Origin: Nitrospirota bacterium
GTDB lineage: Bacteria > Nitrospirota > Thermodesulfovibrionia > Thermodesulfovibrionales > JdFR-88
Direction of reading: 5' to 3'
NCBI GenBank assembly: GCA_021790695.1
Contig: JAJYGJ010000110.1
Span: 1-13,985, forward strand
DNA length: 13,985 nt
Shown piece after piece: positions 1 through 6,562 of the stretch. The notes under the pieces were generated by a model. That model was not told the DNA's origin, made no database searches, and saw nothing but the letters and a program-made list of their open reading frames with translations. Numbering within the stretch: the first letter of the stretch is position 1; each line of letters starts with the position of its first letter. Both the position numbers and the translations under genes were made by a program.

Positions 1-1100
1 AGCTCCCGGACGTTTCCGGGCCAGTCGCGGGCCGCGAGGCGGCGCATCGCCTCCACCGATACGGATTCCACGTCTTTTCCCGTCTGCGCCGAATATTTCC
101 GCAGAAAATGGCGCACAAGCGCCGGGATGTCCTCTCTGCGCTGCCCAAGCGCGGGCAGCTTTATGGGAAACACGTTCAGGCGATAGTAGAAATCCTCGCG
201 GAACATGCCCGCGGCGACAAGTTCCGGCAAATCGCGGTTTGTCGCGGCGATGAACCTCACATCGGCTTTTTGCGTATGCCTTGCTCCCACGGGCCGGTAC
301 TCTTTCTCCTGGAGCACGCGCAGGAGCTTCCCCTGGAGCCTAAGGGGCAGGCTGCCGATTTCGTCGAAAAAAAGCGTGCCGCCCCCGGCCGTCTCTATCA
401 GGCCCTTTTCGGTCGAGTCGGCCCCGGTGTAGGAGCCTTTCACATGGCCGAAAAGCTCGCTCTCCATGATGCTCTCCGGTATGGTCACGCAGTCTATGAC
501 CACGAAAGGGCCTTCCCTCCTGGGGCTGTTGAAATGGATGGCCCTGGAGACCAGCTCCTTGCCGGTCCCGGACTGCCCCGTCACAAGCACCGTGCTGTCC
601 ACGGCGGCCACCATGGCGATAAGATCGAAGACCTTCTGCATGGCGGCGGAGCCGCCTATGATGTTTTCAAGGCTGTAGAGGGCGCGGACCCCGCGCTGCG
701 GGTTGAAATTCCCGGCAAAGGGTTTTTTGTTTTTGCTTCTGCGTTCGACGCACCTGCCCACGGTCCGGAGCAGGTCCTCCGGATTTACCGGTTTTTCCAG
801 GTAATCGAACGCGCCGTAACGGAGCGCGTCCACCGCGCCCCGGACCGAGCCGAATCCTGTTATTATTATGACTTCGGTCGCGGGCGATGCGTCCTTGACC
901 CTCTTCAGGAATTCGATGCCGTCCATCTCCCCCGGCATCTTCAAGTCCGAGAGCACCAGGTCGATGGAAAAAGTCCTGGTGAGGTCGAGCGCCTCCCTGG
1001 GCGAGGAGGTTGTCTTTACCCAGTAACCGGCAGGCTCAAGGGCGCGCCTGGCGGCGGCCCGTACTATCTCCTCGTCGTCCAGGACAAGGATTTTCGTCAA
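1..1100 (-). CDS. NtrC-family sigma-54-dependent response regulator (partial, C-terminus beyond window)
   Basis: A two-component activator that, when phosphorylated, should use ATP hydrolysis to open sigma-54 RNA polymerase promoters. The 366 visible residues give a receiver domain (about 1-120; acidic pair D8/D9, phospho-acceptor D52, T81, K103), a linker, and an AAA+ domain. The AAA+ domain has Walker A (GQSGTGK, 175-181), a sigma-54 contact loop reading GSYTGA at 222-227 rather than canonical GAFTGA, and Walker B (LFFDE, D246/E247). It continues through the conserved ATNRDL and FREDFYYRLNVF segments and ends at WPGNVREL. The Fis-type DNA-binding helix-turn-helix lies outside the window. 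The start is TTG at 1100: it overlaps the stop of the preceding receiver gene as TTGA and has a GGGGGAG ribosome-binding site just upstream, so translation is probably coupled. The kinase two genes upstream is the likely phosphodonor. Target genes cannot be read from this sequence. Confidence 0.93.
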   Translation of the reverse strand, partial: MTKILVLDDEEIVRAAARRALEPAGYWVKTTSSPREALDLTRTFSIDLVLSDLKMPGEMDGIEFLKRVKDASPATEVIIITGFGSVRGAVDALRYGAFDYLEKPVNPEDLLRTVGRCVERRSKNKKPFAGNFNPQRGVRALYSLENIIGGSAAMQKVFDLIAMVAAVDSTVLVTGQSGTGKELVSRAIHFNSPRREGPFVVIDCVTIPESIMESELFGHVKGSYTGADSTEKGLIETAGGGTLFFDEIGSLPLRLQGKLLRVLQEKEYRPVGARHTQKADVRFIAATNRDLPELVAAGMFREDFYYRLNVFPIKLPALGQRREDIPALVRHFLRKYSAQTGKDVESVSVEAMRRLAARDWPGNVRE

Positions 1101-1468
1101 ACTTTCTCCCCCAGGGCGTCCCGGACTACGGCAAGCAGGGACTCGGGGCTGAAGGGTTTTTCCAGGTAATTGTAGGCCCCCATCGTCATGGCCCTGGTGG
1201 CGGTCTCGATGGTGCTGTAGCCGGTAACCACTATCACCCTCGCGTCGGGCAGCCTCTTTTTCAGTTCGACCATGAGGGCGATGCCGTCCATCCCGGGCAT
1301 CTTCAAGTCCGTGAGGACGACATCGTATTTTTTCTCCTCCGTCATCTCGAGGGCGCCGGGACCGCCGGAGGATGTGTCCACGTCATATCCGGCCGTCCGG
1401 AGGATCCTGCTGCAGCACATCCTTACGATCTCCTCGTCGTCAATCGCCAGAATGCTTTTCGTCTGCAT
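1097..1468 (-). CDS. Stand-alone CheY-like receiver domain protein
   Basis: A 123-residue single-domain response regulator with no output domain. The receiver signature is complete: acidic pair D10/D11, phospho-acceptor D54 in VVLTDLKMPGMDG, T82 and K104 in the switch and KP motif (LEKPF). It overlaps the end of the histidine kinase gene by 29 nt and the start of the NtrC-type gene by 4 nt, so the three are almost certainly one transcript. GGGAG lies about 8 nt before the ATG. With no effector domain, it may act by protein-protein contact, as an intermediate or sink in a phosphorelay, or as a feedback element that competes with the NtrC-type regulator for phosphate. The receiver call is secure; its role is inference. 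Confidence 0.93.
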   Translation of the reverse strand: MQTKSILAIDDEEIVRMCCSRILRTAGYDVDTSSGGPGALEMTEEKKYDVVLTDLKMPGMDGIALMVELKKRLPDARVIVVTGYSTIETATRAMTMGAYNYLEKPFSPESLLAVVRDALGEKV

Positions 1469-3068
1469 CCTCGTCTCCCTTTTCCCGCGCGGGAAGCCTG
1501 ATGAGAAAGATCGCGCCTTGCCCCGGCACGCTCTTGGCCAGTATATCGCCCCCGTATTTCTTAATTATCCCGTAACTGACCGAGAGCCCCAGCCCGGTGC
1601 CCTGGCCGACCGGTTTGGTAGTAAAAAACGGCTCGAAGATCTTGAGGAGGTCGGCCTCGGCGATGCCCGGCCCCGTGTCGGTGAACTCCGTCTCTATCAT
1701 CCGCCTGCCGTCTTCCGCCGGCAAAAGCCTCGTGGTTATCGTGATGAAGCCCTTCTGGTCCATGGCGTCGGAGGCGTTCATGAGCATATTTAAAAAAACC
1801 TGCTGGATCTGGTTGGGGTCCGCGAAGACCGGGGGCAGCCCGGGGGACAGCCTGAGATCGAATTTTATGTTATAAAAACGCGATTGATGGCTTATCATGG
1901 AGATGGTGGACTCAAGCAGCGTGTTCAGGCCTATCTGCGTCATCTCGAAACCCGCCCCGCGCGAGAATCCCAGAAGCCCCTTGATGATCTTAGCGCATCT
2001 TTCGGCCTGGTCTATGACGACCTGGAGGTCTTCGCGCGCCTCGGCGTCCGAGTCCGGAACGCGGTTTCTGAGCAGGTGGGCGAAGGTGATAATTCCCGTC
2101 AGCGGACTGTTGAGCTCATGGGCAATGCCGGCCGACATCCGTCCAAGCGAGGCCAGTTTTTCGGTGTTGATGAGGGACTCCTGGGTCCTCATCATCTCGC
2201 CGGTCTTTCTCTTTATTTCCTCTTCGAGGTTGTGCGCCCAGTGGTCCCTGCTTTCCCGGTAGAGCTTCAGGTCCTGCATCATGGAGTTGAAGGTCCTGGC
2301 GAGGAGCCCCATCTCGTCCCTGGTATTGATGTCTATCGGCTCGTCCAGTTCGCAGTCGGCGACCCTTTTCATCCCGTCCTCGAGGAGGGCCACCGGCTTT
2401 GATACAAGCCGGTAGAGGATGATGAAGAGGGAAGCGGATATGACCAGGATGAAAAGCCCGCCTATCAGCGCCGTCCCGATCTTGTTGTCGCTGACGACAC
2501 GGTCCACGTCCTTCGTGTAAAAACCCTCTTCGAGGACGCCCAGCACGTTATTGCCCTTCCCGTGGAAATGGCAGGCGGCGGCGTGGCAACGGGGCCCGTT
2601 CTTTATCGGCGTGATGTAGAGGAGGGTCTTTTGCGCGCCCGCGCCGACAATACTGTGGGTGGTCGCCAGGGCATTTATATCTTTAACCCGGATGGCCGGG
2701 GGTTCGTACGGCGCGCCTTGCGTCTTAGAGGCGCCGGGCGCCTTCGCGACACCGGGCGCCTCCGAGGAAAACCGGAGCTTCCCGTCCGGGCCGTATATCC
2801 TTATGAAGCGGACTCTTTTGCCCTCGCTGATCATCTGCAGGTCCTGCCGCATCAGGTCCCTCCTGCCGGACAGCATCCCGTATTGTATGCTCCGGTTGAC
2901 GAGGTCGGCCAGCGAAGAGGCGTAGTTTACCAGGTTTTCGACCAGTTGCCGCTGCTCGAAATGTATGAAGAGCGTGCCGAATGCGAGGCTCCCGAGGACC
3001 ATAAGGCTGCCTATCGCAATAATGAGTTTTCCGGCAAGGGAATGGGAGAGGTTACTGAACTTGACCAT
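1440..3068 (-). CDS. Membrane sensor histidine kinase with a periplasmic domain carrying a CX4CH candidate haem site
   Basis: A 542-residue sensor kinase. Order: membrane helix about 13-36; periplasmic domain about 37-196; second membrane helix about 197-220; HAMP about 220-272; coiled linker; dimerisation/phospho-acceptor domain with H317 in AGIAHELNSPL; ATPase domain with N box around N431, G1 box DTGPGIA (464-470), F box FEPFFTTK and G2 box GQGTGLGL (488-495). Near the end of the periplasmic domain is CHAAACH (C161, C166, H167), followed by a VLGVLEEGFYTKD stretch. Periplasmic PAS-like domains with a c-type haem are known from Geobacter chemoreceptors (GSU0582, GSU0935), so a haem-linked redox or gas sensor is plausible but unproven. 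A Pro/Gly/Ala-rich tandem repeat occupies 104-115. The ATG start has no good Shine-Dalgarno; an in-frame TAA six bases upstream rules out extension. First gene of the kinase/receiver/NtrC operon. Confidence 0.93.
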   Translation of the reverse strand: MVKFSNLSHSLAGKLIIAIGSLMVLGSLAFGTLFIHFEQRQLVENLVNYASSLADLVNRSIQYGMLSGRRDLMRQDLQMISEGKRVRFIRIYGPDGKLRFSSEAPGVAKAPGASKTQGAPYEPPAIRVKDINALATTHSIVGAGAQKTLLYITPIKNGPRCHAAACHFHGKGNNVLGVLEEGFYTKDVDRVVSDNKIGTALIGGLFILVISASLFIILYRLVSKPVALLEDGMKRVADCELDEPIDINTRDEMGLLARTFNSMMQDLKLYRESRDHWAHNLEEEIKRKTGEMMRTQESLINTEKLASLGRMSAGIAHELNSPLTGIITFAHLLRNRVPDSDAEAREDLQVVIDQAERCAKIIKGLLGFSRGAGFEMTQIGLNTLLESTISMISHQSRFYNIKFDLRLSPGLPPVFADPNQIQQVFLNMLMNASDAMDQKGFITITTRLLPAEDGRRMIETEFTDTGPGIAEADLLKIFEPFFTTKPVGQGTGLGLSVSYGIIKKYGGDILAKSVPGQGAIFLIRLPAREKGDEDADEKHSGD

Positions 3069-3279
3069 CGATTATTTTATCATAAAGGCGCAGACCGGCC
3101 GCTGCGTCCCGGGACCCGCCTCGAAATCATTTTTTAAAATGGATGCCCGATTAATATCCCGCCCCGGCGGGACATGACGTCTTTTTTGCCACGTTTTCAA
3201 GCCGTTTTTCGTCATTCCCGCGCGGGCGGGAATCCATTTTTCTTAGCTTTTTATAAAATGCTCGATTTTGAGACAGGTC
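3069..3279. other. Intergenic region between gyrA and the kinase operon, with three palindromes
   Basis: This 211-bp spacer has no gene. It holds three palindromes: TCCCGCC-CC-GGCGGGA (3157-3172), the dRS3-like palindrome at 3214-3233, and an AT-rich one centred on TTTTATAAAA (3245-3262) with AGC/GCT flanks. None is followed by a U-tract on the minus strand, so none is a convincing gyrA terminator. The kinase operon promoter should lie here, but I could not identify -35/-10 or -24/-12 elements. Confidence 0.5.
3214..3233. repeat. dRS3-like 20-bp palindromic repeat
   Basis: ATTCCCGC, a 4-nt loop GCGG, then GCGGGAAT: a perfect 8-bp inverted repeat. It fits the layout of the Neisseria dRS3 repeat (ATTCCC, 8 variable bases, GGGAAT), and similar dispersed palindromes occur in other bacteria. 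It lies 46 bp past the gyrA stop. On the plus strand it is followed by CCATTTTTCTT, but no plus-strand gene precedes it, so a terminator role is doubtful. Other copies in this genome cannot be checked here. Confidence 0.55.
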
Positions 3280-3284
3280 CTAAT
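3267..3284 (-). repeat. 18-bp direct repeat, copy 1, overlapping the gyrA stop codon
   Basis: TTTGAGACAGGTCCTAAT on the plus strand. It matches the copy at 5874-5891 at 17 of 18 positions and in the same orientation. The CTA at 3280-3282 is the gyrA stop (TAG on the minus strand). The second copy overlaps the pilX stop in the same register. Origin unknown; the end of a small mobile or REP-like element is possible. Confidence 0.7.
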
Positions 3285-5685
3285 CCTTCTCGGCCAGCTT
3301 GCCCATGCCCACTATCTTGTCGTTTTCCTCCAGGTCCATGAGTTTAACGCCCTGGGTGTTCCGGCCTATGATGGATATGCCTTCCGCGGGCATTCTTATG
3401 GTCTTTCCGGACTGCGTGATGAGCATGATCTCATCCTCGTCGCGCACCTTCATGAGCCCCACGGCCCGTCCGCCCCGGCCGGTGACCTTGATGGAGATAA
3501 CGCCCTTGCCGCCCCTCCCCTGCACGGGGTAATCCTCTATGTGAGAGCGCTTGCCCAGACCCTTTTCCGTCACGGTGAGAAGGAGATTTTTTTCCTCGAC
3601 CATCTCCGCCGAGACGACCTCGTCCCCCCTTGTCAGACGGATGCCGATCACGCCCCTGGCGACCCGGCCCATCGCGCGCACGTCCTCTTCATTGAAGCGT
3701 ATGGCCAGGCCCTTTCTCGTTCCTATGAAGAGATCGTTCAGGCCCCCGGTCCGCCTTGCCGCGATCAGCTCATCGTCTTGCTCCAGGCTGACGGCGATGA
3801 TCCCCTTTCCGCGCGGGTTCGAGTACTCCTCCAGGGCCGTCTTTTTCACAAGCCCTTTCTTCGTGAAAAAAACGAGATACCCCTCCATGAAGGTCCGCAC
3901 CGGCAGGGCCGTGCTCACCCGCTCTCCTTCGGACAGGGCAAGCAGGTTTACAAGGGCCTTGCCCTTGGCGGCCCTTCCGGCCTCGGGTATCTGGTATATC
4001 TTCAGCCAGTAGAGCCTGCCCAGGTTTGTGAAGAAGAGCATGTAGTCATGCGTGGAGCCGATAAAGAGCTGCTCAACATAGTCCTCCTCGCGCGTCTCCA
4101 TGCCGATAAGCCCCTTGCCGCCCCTGTGCTGGCTGCGGTAGGCGGAGATGGGGTTTCGCTTGATGTAGCCGTTATGGGAGACGGTTATGACCATCTCCTC
4201 CTCGGTGATGAGGTCCTCCAGCGTGATTTCCTTCTGTGCCTCTATGATGTCCGTGCGGCGCTCATCCGCATATTTTTCCCTTATCTCCAGAAGCTCGGCC
4301 TTTATTATCGCGCGCTGCCGCGCCTCGCTTGCCAGTATCTCCTTCAGGTCGGCGATTTCCCGGAGGGTTTCCTCGTACTCCTCCATGATCTTTTGCCTCT
4401 CCAGCCCGGTCAGGCGCTGGAGCTTCATGTCGAGGATCGCCTGGGCCTGGACCACGGTCATCCCGAAACCATCCATAAGCCCCTGCCTTGCGACATCGGG
4501 GCCCTCGGCCGCCCTTATCAGGGCGATCACCTCGTCCAGGTGCTCGATTGCCGTCTTCAGGCCCTCCAGTATATGCGCCCGCTCCTCTGCTTTTTTCAGC
4601 TCGAAGCGTGTCCTTCTTATGATGACGTCCCTTCTGTGCTGCAGGAAGTACCCGAGCATGCGCCGGAGGCCCAGCACCCTCGGCTGCCCGCCCACGAGGG
4701 CCAGCATGTTCATGCCGAAGGTCGATTCCATCTGCGTGTGCTTGTAGAGGTTATTGAGGACGACCTCGGCCGCCTCTCCCCGCTTCATCTCCACCAGGAC
4801 GCGGATGCCGTCGCGGTCGGACTCGTCCCTCAGGTCGGAGATGCCCTCTATCTTCTTCTCGCGCACCAGTTCGGCTATCTTCTTTATCAGGGACGCCTTG
4901 TTGACCTGATAGGGCAGCTCCGTCACGATGATGCTCTCGCCCCCCTTGTGGTCGCGCTCTATGCGCGCCTTCGCCCTCACCTTTATAAGCCCCCTGCCGT
5001 TCTCATACGCGCTCCTGATGCCCTCGACCCCGTGGATGATCCCCCCTGTGGGGAAGTCCGGCCCCTTCACAGCGGTCATGAGTTCGTCGGTTGCGGTCTC
5101 CGGCCTTTCAAGCAGCATGACGAGGGCGTCCGTGACCTCGGCCAGGTTATGGGGCGGGATGTTCGTGGCCATTCCGACGGCAATGCCCGAAGACCCGTTT
5201 ATGAGCAGATTGGGCACGCGGGTGGGAAGCACCACCGGCTCCGTGGTCGTCTCGTCGAAGTTGGCGATAAAATCGACCGTGTCCTTGTCTATGTCCTTCA
5301 GAAGCTCCTCGGCTATTTTCGAAAGACGCGCCTCCGTGTAACGGTAAGCGGCGGCGGGATCCCCGTCTATGGAGCCGAAATTGCCCTGCCCGTCCACCAG
5401 CGGGGCGCGCATGTTGAAGTCCTGCGCGAGCCTCACAAGGGCGTCGTATACGGCCGTGTCGCCGTGGGGATGGTATTTTTTCAGGACCTCGCCTACGACG
5501 CCGGCGCATTTGGAGTACTTCCGGCCGGGCAACAGGCCCTCCCGGAACATGGCATAGAGTATCCGGCGCTGGACCGGCTTCAAGCCGTCTCTTACCTCAG
5601 GCAGGGCCCTGCCGATGATCACGCTCATCGCGTAATCGAGGTAGGAGACCTTCATCTCCTGCTCTATGTTGACCAGCACCTTCAT
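3280..5685 (-). CDS. gyrA: DNA gyrase subunit A
   Basis: The breakage-reunion subunit of DNA gyrase, which with GyrB introduces negative supercoils using ATP. It has 801 residues, slightly shorter than the usual 810-875, mainly because it lacks a long acidic tail. The N-terminus reads VNIEQEMKVSYLDYAMSVI, typical of the family. The quinolone-resistance region is YHPHGDTAVYD: T77 and D81 match E. coli S83 and D87 by alignment. The catalytic tyrosine is Y116 in AAAYRYTEAR. The C-terminal wrapping domain carries a GyrA box at 519-525 reading QHRGGKG, with His in place of the common Arg. The ATG start follows GGGGGG at 14-19 nt, a weak ribosome site; no better start fits the family N-terminus. 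It lies between the pilus operon and the kinase operon, separated by about 200 bp on each side, so it is probably its own transcription unit. Confidence 0.98.
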   Translation of the reverse strand: MKVLVNIEQEMKVSYLDYAMSVIIGRALPEVRDGLKPVQRRILYAMFREGLLPGRKYSKCAGVVGEVLKKYHPHGDTAVYDALVRLAQDFNMRAPLVDGQGNFGSIDGDPAAAYRYTEARLSKIAEELLKDIDKDTVDFIANFDETTTEPVVLPTRVPNLLINGSSGIAVGMATNIPPHNLAEVTDALVMLLERPETATDELMTAVKGPDFPTGGIIHGVEGIRSAYENGRGLIKVRAKARIERDHKGGESIIVTELPYQVNKASLIKKIAELVREKKIEGISDLRDESDRDGIRVLVEMKRGEAAEVVLNNLYKHTQMESTFGMNMLALVGGQPRVLGLRRMLGYFLQHRRDVIIRRTRFELKKAEERAHILEGLKTAIEHLDEVIALIRAAEGPDVARQGLMDGFGMTVVQAQAILDMKLQRLTGLERQKIMEEYEETLREIADLKEILASEARQRAIIKAELLEIREKYADERRTDIIEAQKEITLEDLITEEEMVITVSHNGYIKRNPISAYRSQHRGGKGLIGMETREEDYVEQLFIGSTHDYMLFFTNLGRLYWLKIYQIPEAGRAAKGKALVNLLALSEGERVSTALPVRTFMEGYLVFFTKKGLVKKTALEEYSNPRGKGIIAVSLEQDDELIAARRTGGLNDLFIGTRKGLAIRFNEEDVRAMGRVARGVIGIRLTRGDEVVSAEMVEEKNLLLTVTEKGLGKRSHIEDYPVQGRGGKGVISIKVTGRGGRAVGLMKVRDEDEIMLITQSGKTIRMPAEGISIIGRNTQGVKLMDLEENDKIVGMGKLAEKD

Positions 5686-5731
5686 CCGGTAAAAAAATCC
5701 CCCCCGAAATGTTGAAAAATCTATTGAAGAA

Positions 5732-5841
5732 CCCTGCGGTCTCTGCCGCGGGGATTCTTAATGTAAGGAATTTTTTATCCTTTATATTCGCTCGCTTGAC
5801 CCCGTGGCAAGACCACGGGGAATACGCTCGCTAGCCATTTA
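5732..5841 (-). repeat. Dispersed repeat element, copy A, between pilX and gyrA
   Basis: This element fills much of the 201-bp spacer upstream of gyrA. It has two stem-loops: CCCTGCGG/CCGCGGGG (5732-5753, one G-T pair) and a perfect CCCCGTGG-CAAGA-CCACGGGG (5800-5820). The second is flanked by direct repeats of CGCTCGCT. Positions 5753-5799 match 8212-8256 at roughly 40 of 48 aligned columns, and CGCTCGCTA.CCATTTA (5825-5841) matches 8257-8273. The 25 nt holding the second hairpin are absent from that copy. The gyrA promoter may lie in or beside it; no clear promoter was seen. Neither hairpin is followed by a U-tract on the minus strand. Confidence 0.75.
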
Positions 5842-5873
5842 TTTTAACATATTCGGGGCGGTTTGACGGGGGG

Positions 5874-5891
5874 TTTGAGACAGGTTCTAAT
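5874..5891 (-). repeat. 18-bp direct repeat, copy 2, overlapping the pilX stop codon
   Basis: TTTGAGACAGGTTCTAAT on the plus strand; one mismatch to 3267-3284. The CTA at 5887-5889 is the pilX stop (TAG on the minus strand), in the same register as the gyrA copy. It begins 33 bp beyond the end of repeat element A. Confidence 0.7.
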
Positions 5892-6471
5892 ACTCGTACA
5901 CCGCCGAGACCTTCGAGCGCTCGGGCGTGTTTGCTTTGGAAAGCGTCTCGATGGTATAGATATAAGGCACGGCGGGGACCGCGAGCGTGCCGGAGTCCGC
6001 CTCGACAACTCCGGTCTTTTCAAGCCCGGTCGCGGCCGCCGTGTTGCCGGGTATAGTATCGACTATCTTTGCGTAGACAGTGTAATTCCCGAGGGAGAGG
6101 GACATATCGTAGTTGCCGGCGCCGATTGTCCATGAATACGAGTTTGCCGGGCAGCCGTTTGTCGTCCATTCACTGGTTGGCTTCAGAAGCTTTGTGTTCG
6201 TGCATAGGGCATTCGAAAATGTGGCCTGGACGGCTGGAAGCTTAAAATTATTGGCGTCGCGGGAGTCTATAAGCCCCCTCGCGGCGTCCGTCCCGCCCAC
6301 GGCCGCCTCCAGCGCGGTCGAATATCTCTTGCCCATGCCGGAGACCTCCGTGCCGGAGGTCGCCATGTAAATGAGCCCGGACATTATTATGAGCGCGACC
6401 GCCGCAAGGACTATCACTATTACAAGGGTCATGCCGCTTTCATCGTTTATGTGCCTCAGTTTCAGCCCCAT
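5887..6471 (-). CDS. PilX-like minor pilin
   Basis: A 194-residue type IV prepilin-like protein, last of the minor-pilin cluster. The leader MGLKLRHINDESG ends in Gly13; the mature protein would begin MTLVIVIVLAAVALIIM, a hydrophobic helix to about residue 36. The text after it (MATSGTEVSGMGKRYSTALEAAVGG) matches the PilX N-terminal pattern. Position +5 of the mature protein is Ile18 and +4 is Val17, so the Glu5 of major pilins is missing. C90 and C107 probably form a disulfide in the globular domain. GGAGAGG lies 6 nt before the ATG, supporting this start. It lies 91 bp after pilW. In known systems PilX sits in the tip or priming complex with PilV, PilW, FimU/FimT and PilY1. Assignment rests on the N-terminus and gene order; the C-terminal half is not recognisable by eye. 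Confidence 0.8.
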   Translation of the reverse strand: MGLKLRHINDESGMTLVIVIVLAAVALIIMSGLIYMATSGTEVSGMGKRYSTALEAAVGGTDAARGLIDSRDANNFKLPAVQATFSNALCTNTKLLKPTSEWTTNGCPANSYSWTIGAGNYDMSLSLGNYTVYAKIVDTIPGNTAAATGLEKTGVVEADSGTLAVPAVPYIYTIETLSKANTPERSKVSAVYEY

Positions 6472-6562
6472 TGCGCCCTCTCCGTTGTCCCCGGTCCCCG
6501 CCCGGCAAAATTTTCACAAAAAACCAAAGAGTCCATTTCCCGATGATTATTGCGCCCCATTT

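Noticed and set aside
108..1169. Plus-strand open frame of 353 codons
   Set aside because: Antisense to the NtrC-type regulator, whose minus-strand frame has all family motifs.
3157..3262. Rho-independent terminator for gyrA
   Set aside because: Three palindromes are present, but none is followed by a U-rich run in the minus-strand direction.
3268..5715. Long plus-strand open frame (815 codons) opposite gyrA
   Set aside because: It is the antisense shadow of gyrA in GC-rich DNA; the protein is His/Leu/Gly-rich with no recognisable domain, while the minus frame is unmistakable GyrA.
5800..5820. Terminator of the pilus operon
   Set aside because: The perfect 8-bp hairpin is part of a dispersed repeat and is followed by TCAAGCGAGC on the minus strand, not a U-tract.
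6472..6562. About 32-codon ORF in the pilX/pilW gap and a recurring GGGCGCAAT motif
   Set aside because: The ORF overlaps the pilX start with no recognisable features. GGGCGCAAT occurs three times here by the gene junctions, but it is short and GC-rich, so chance or a small duplication suffices.
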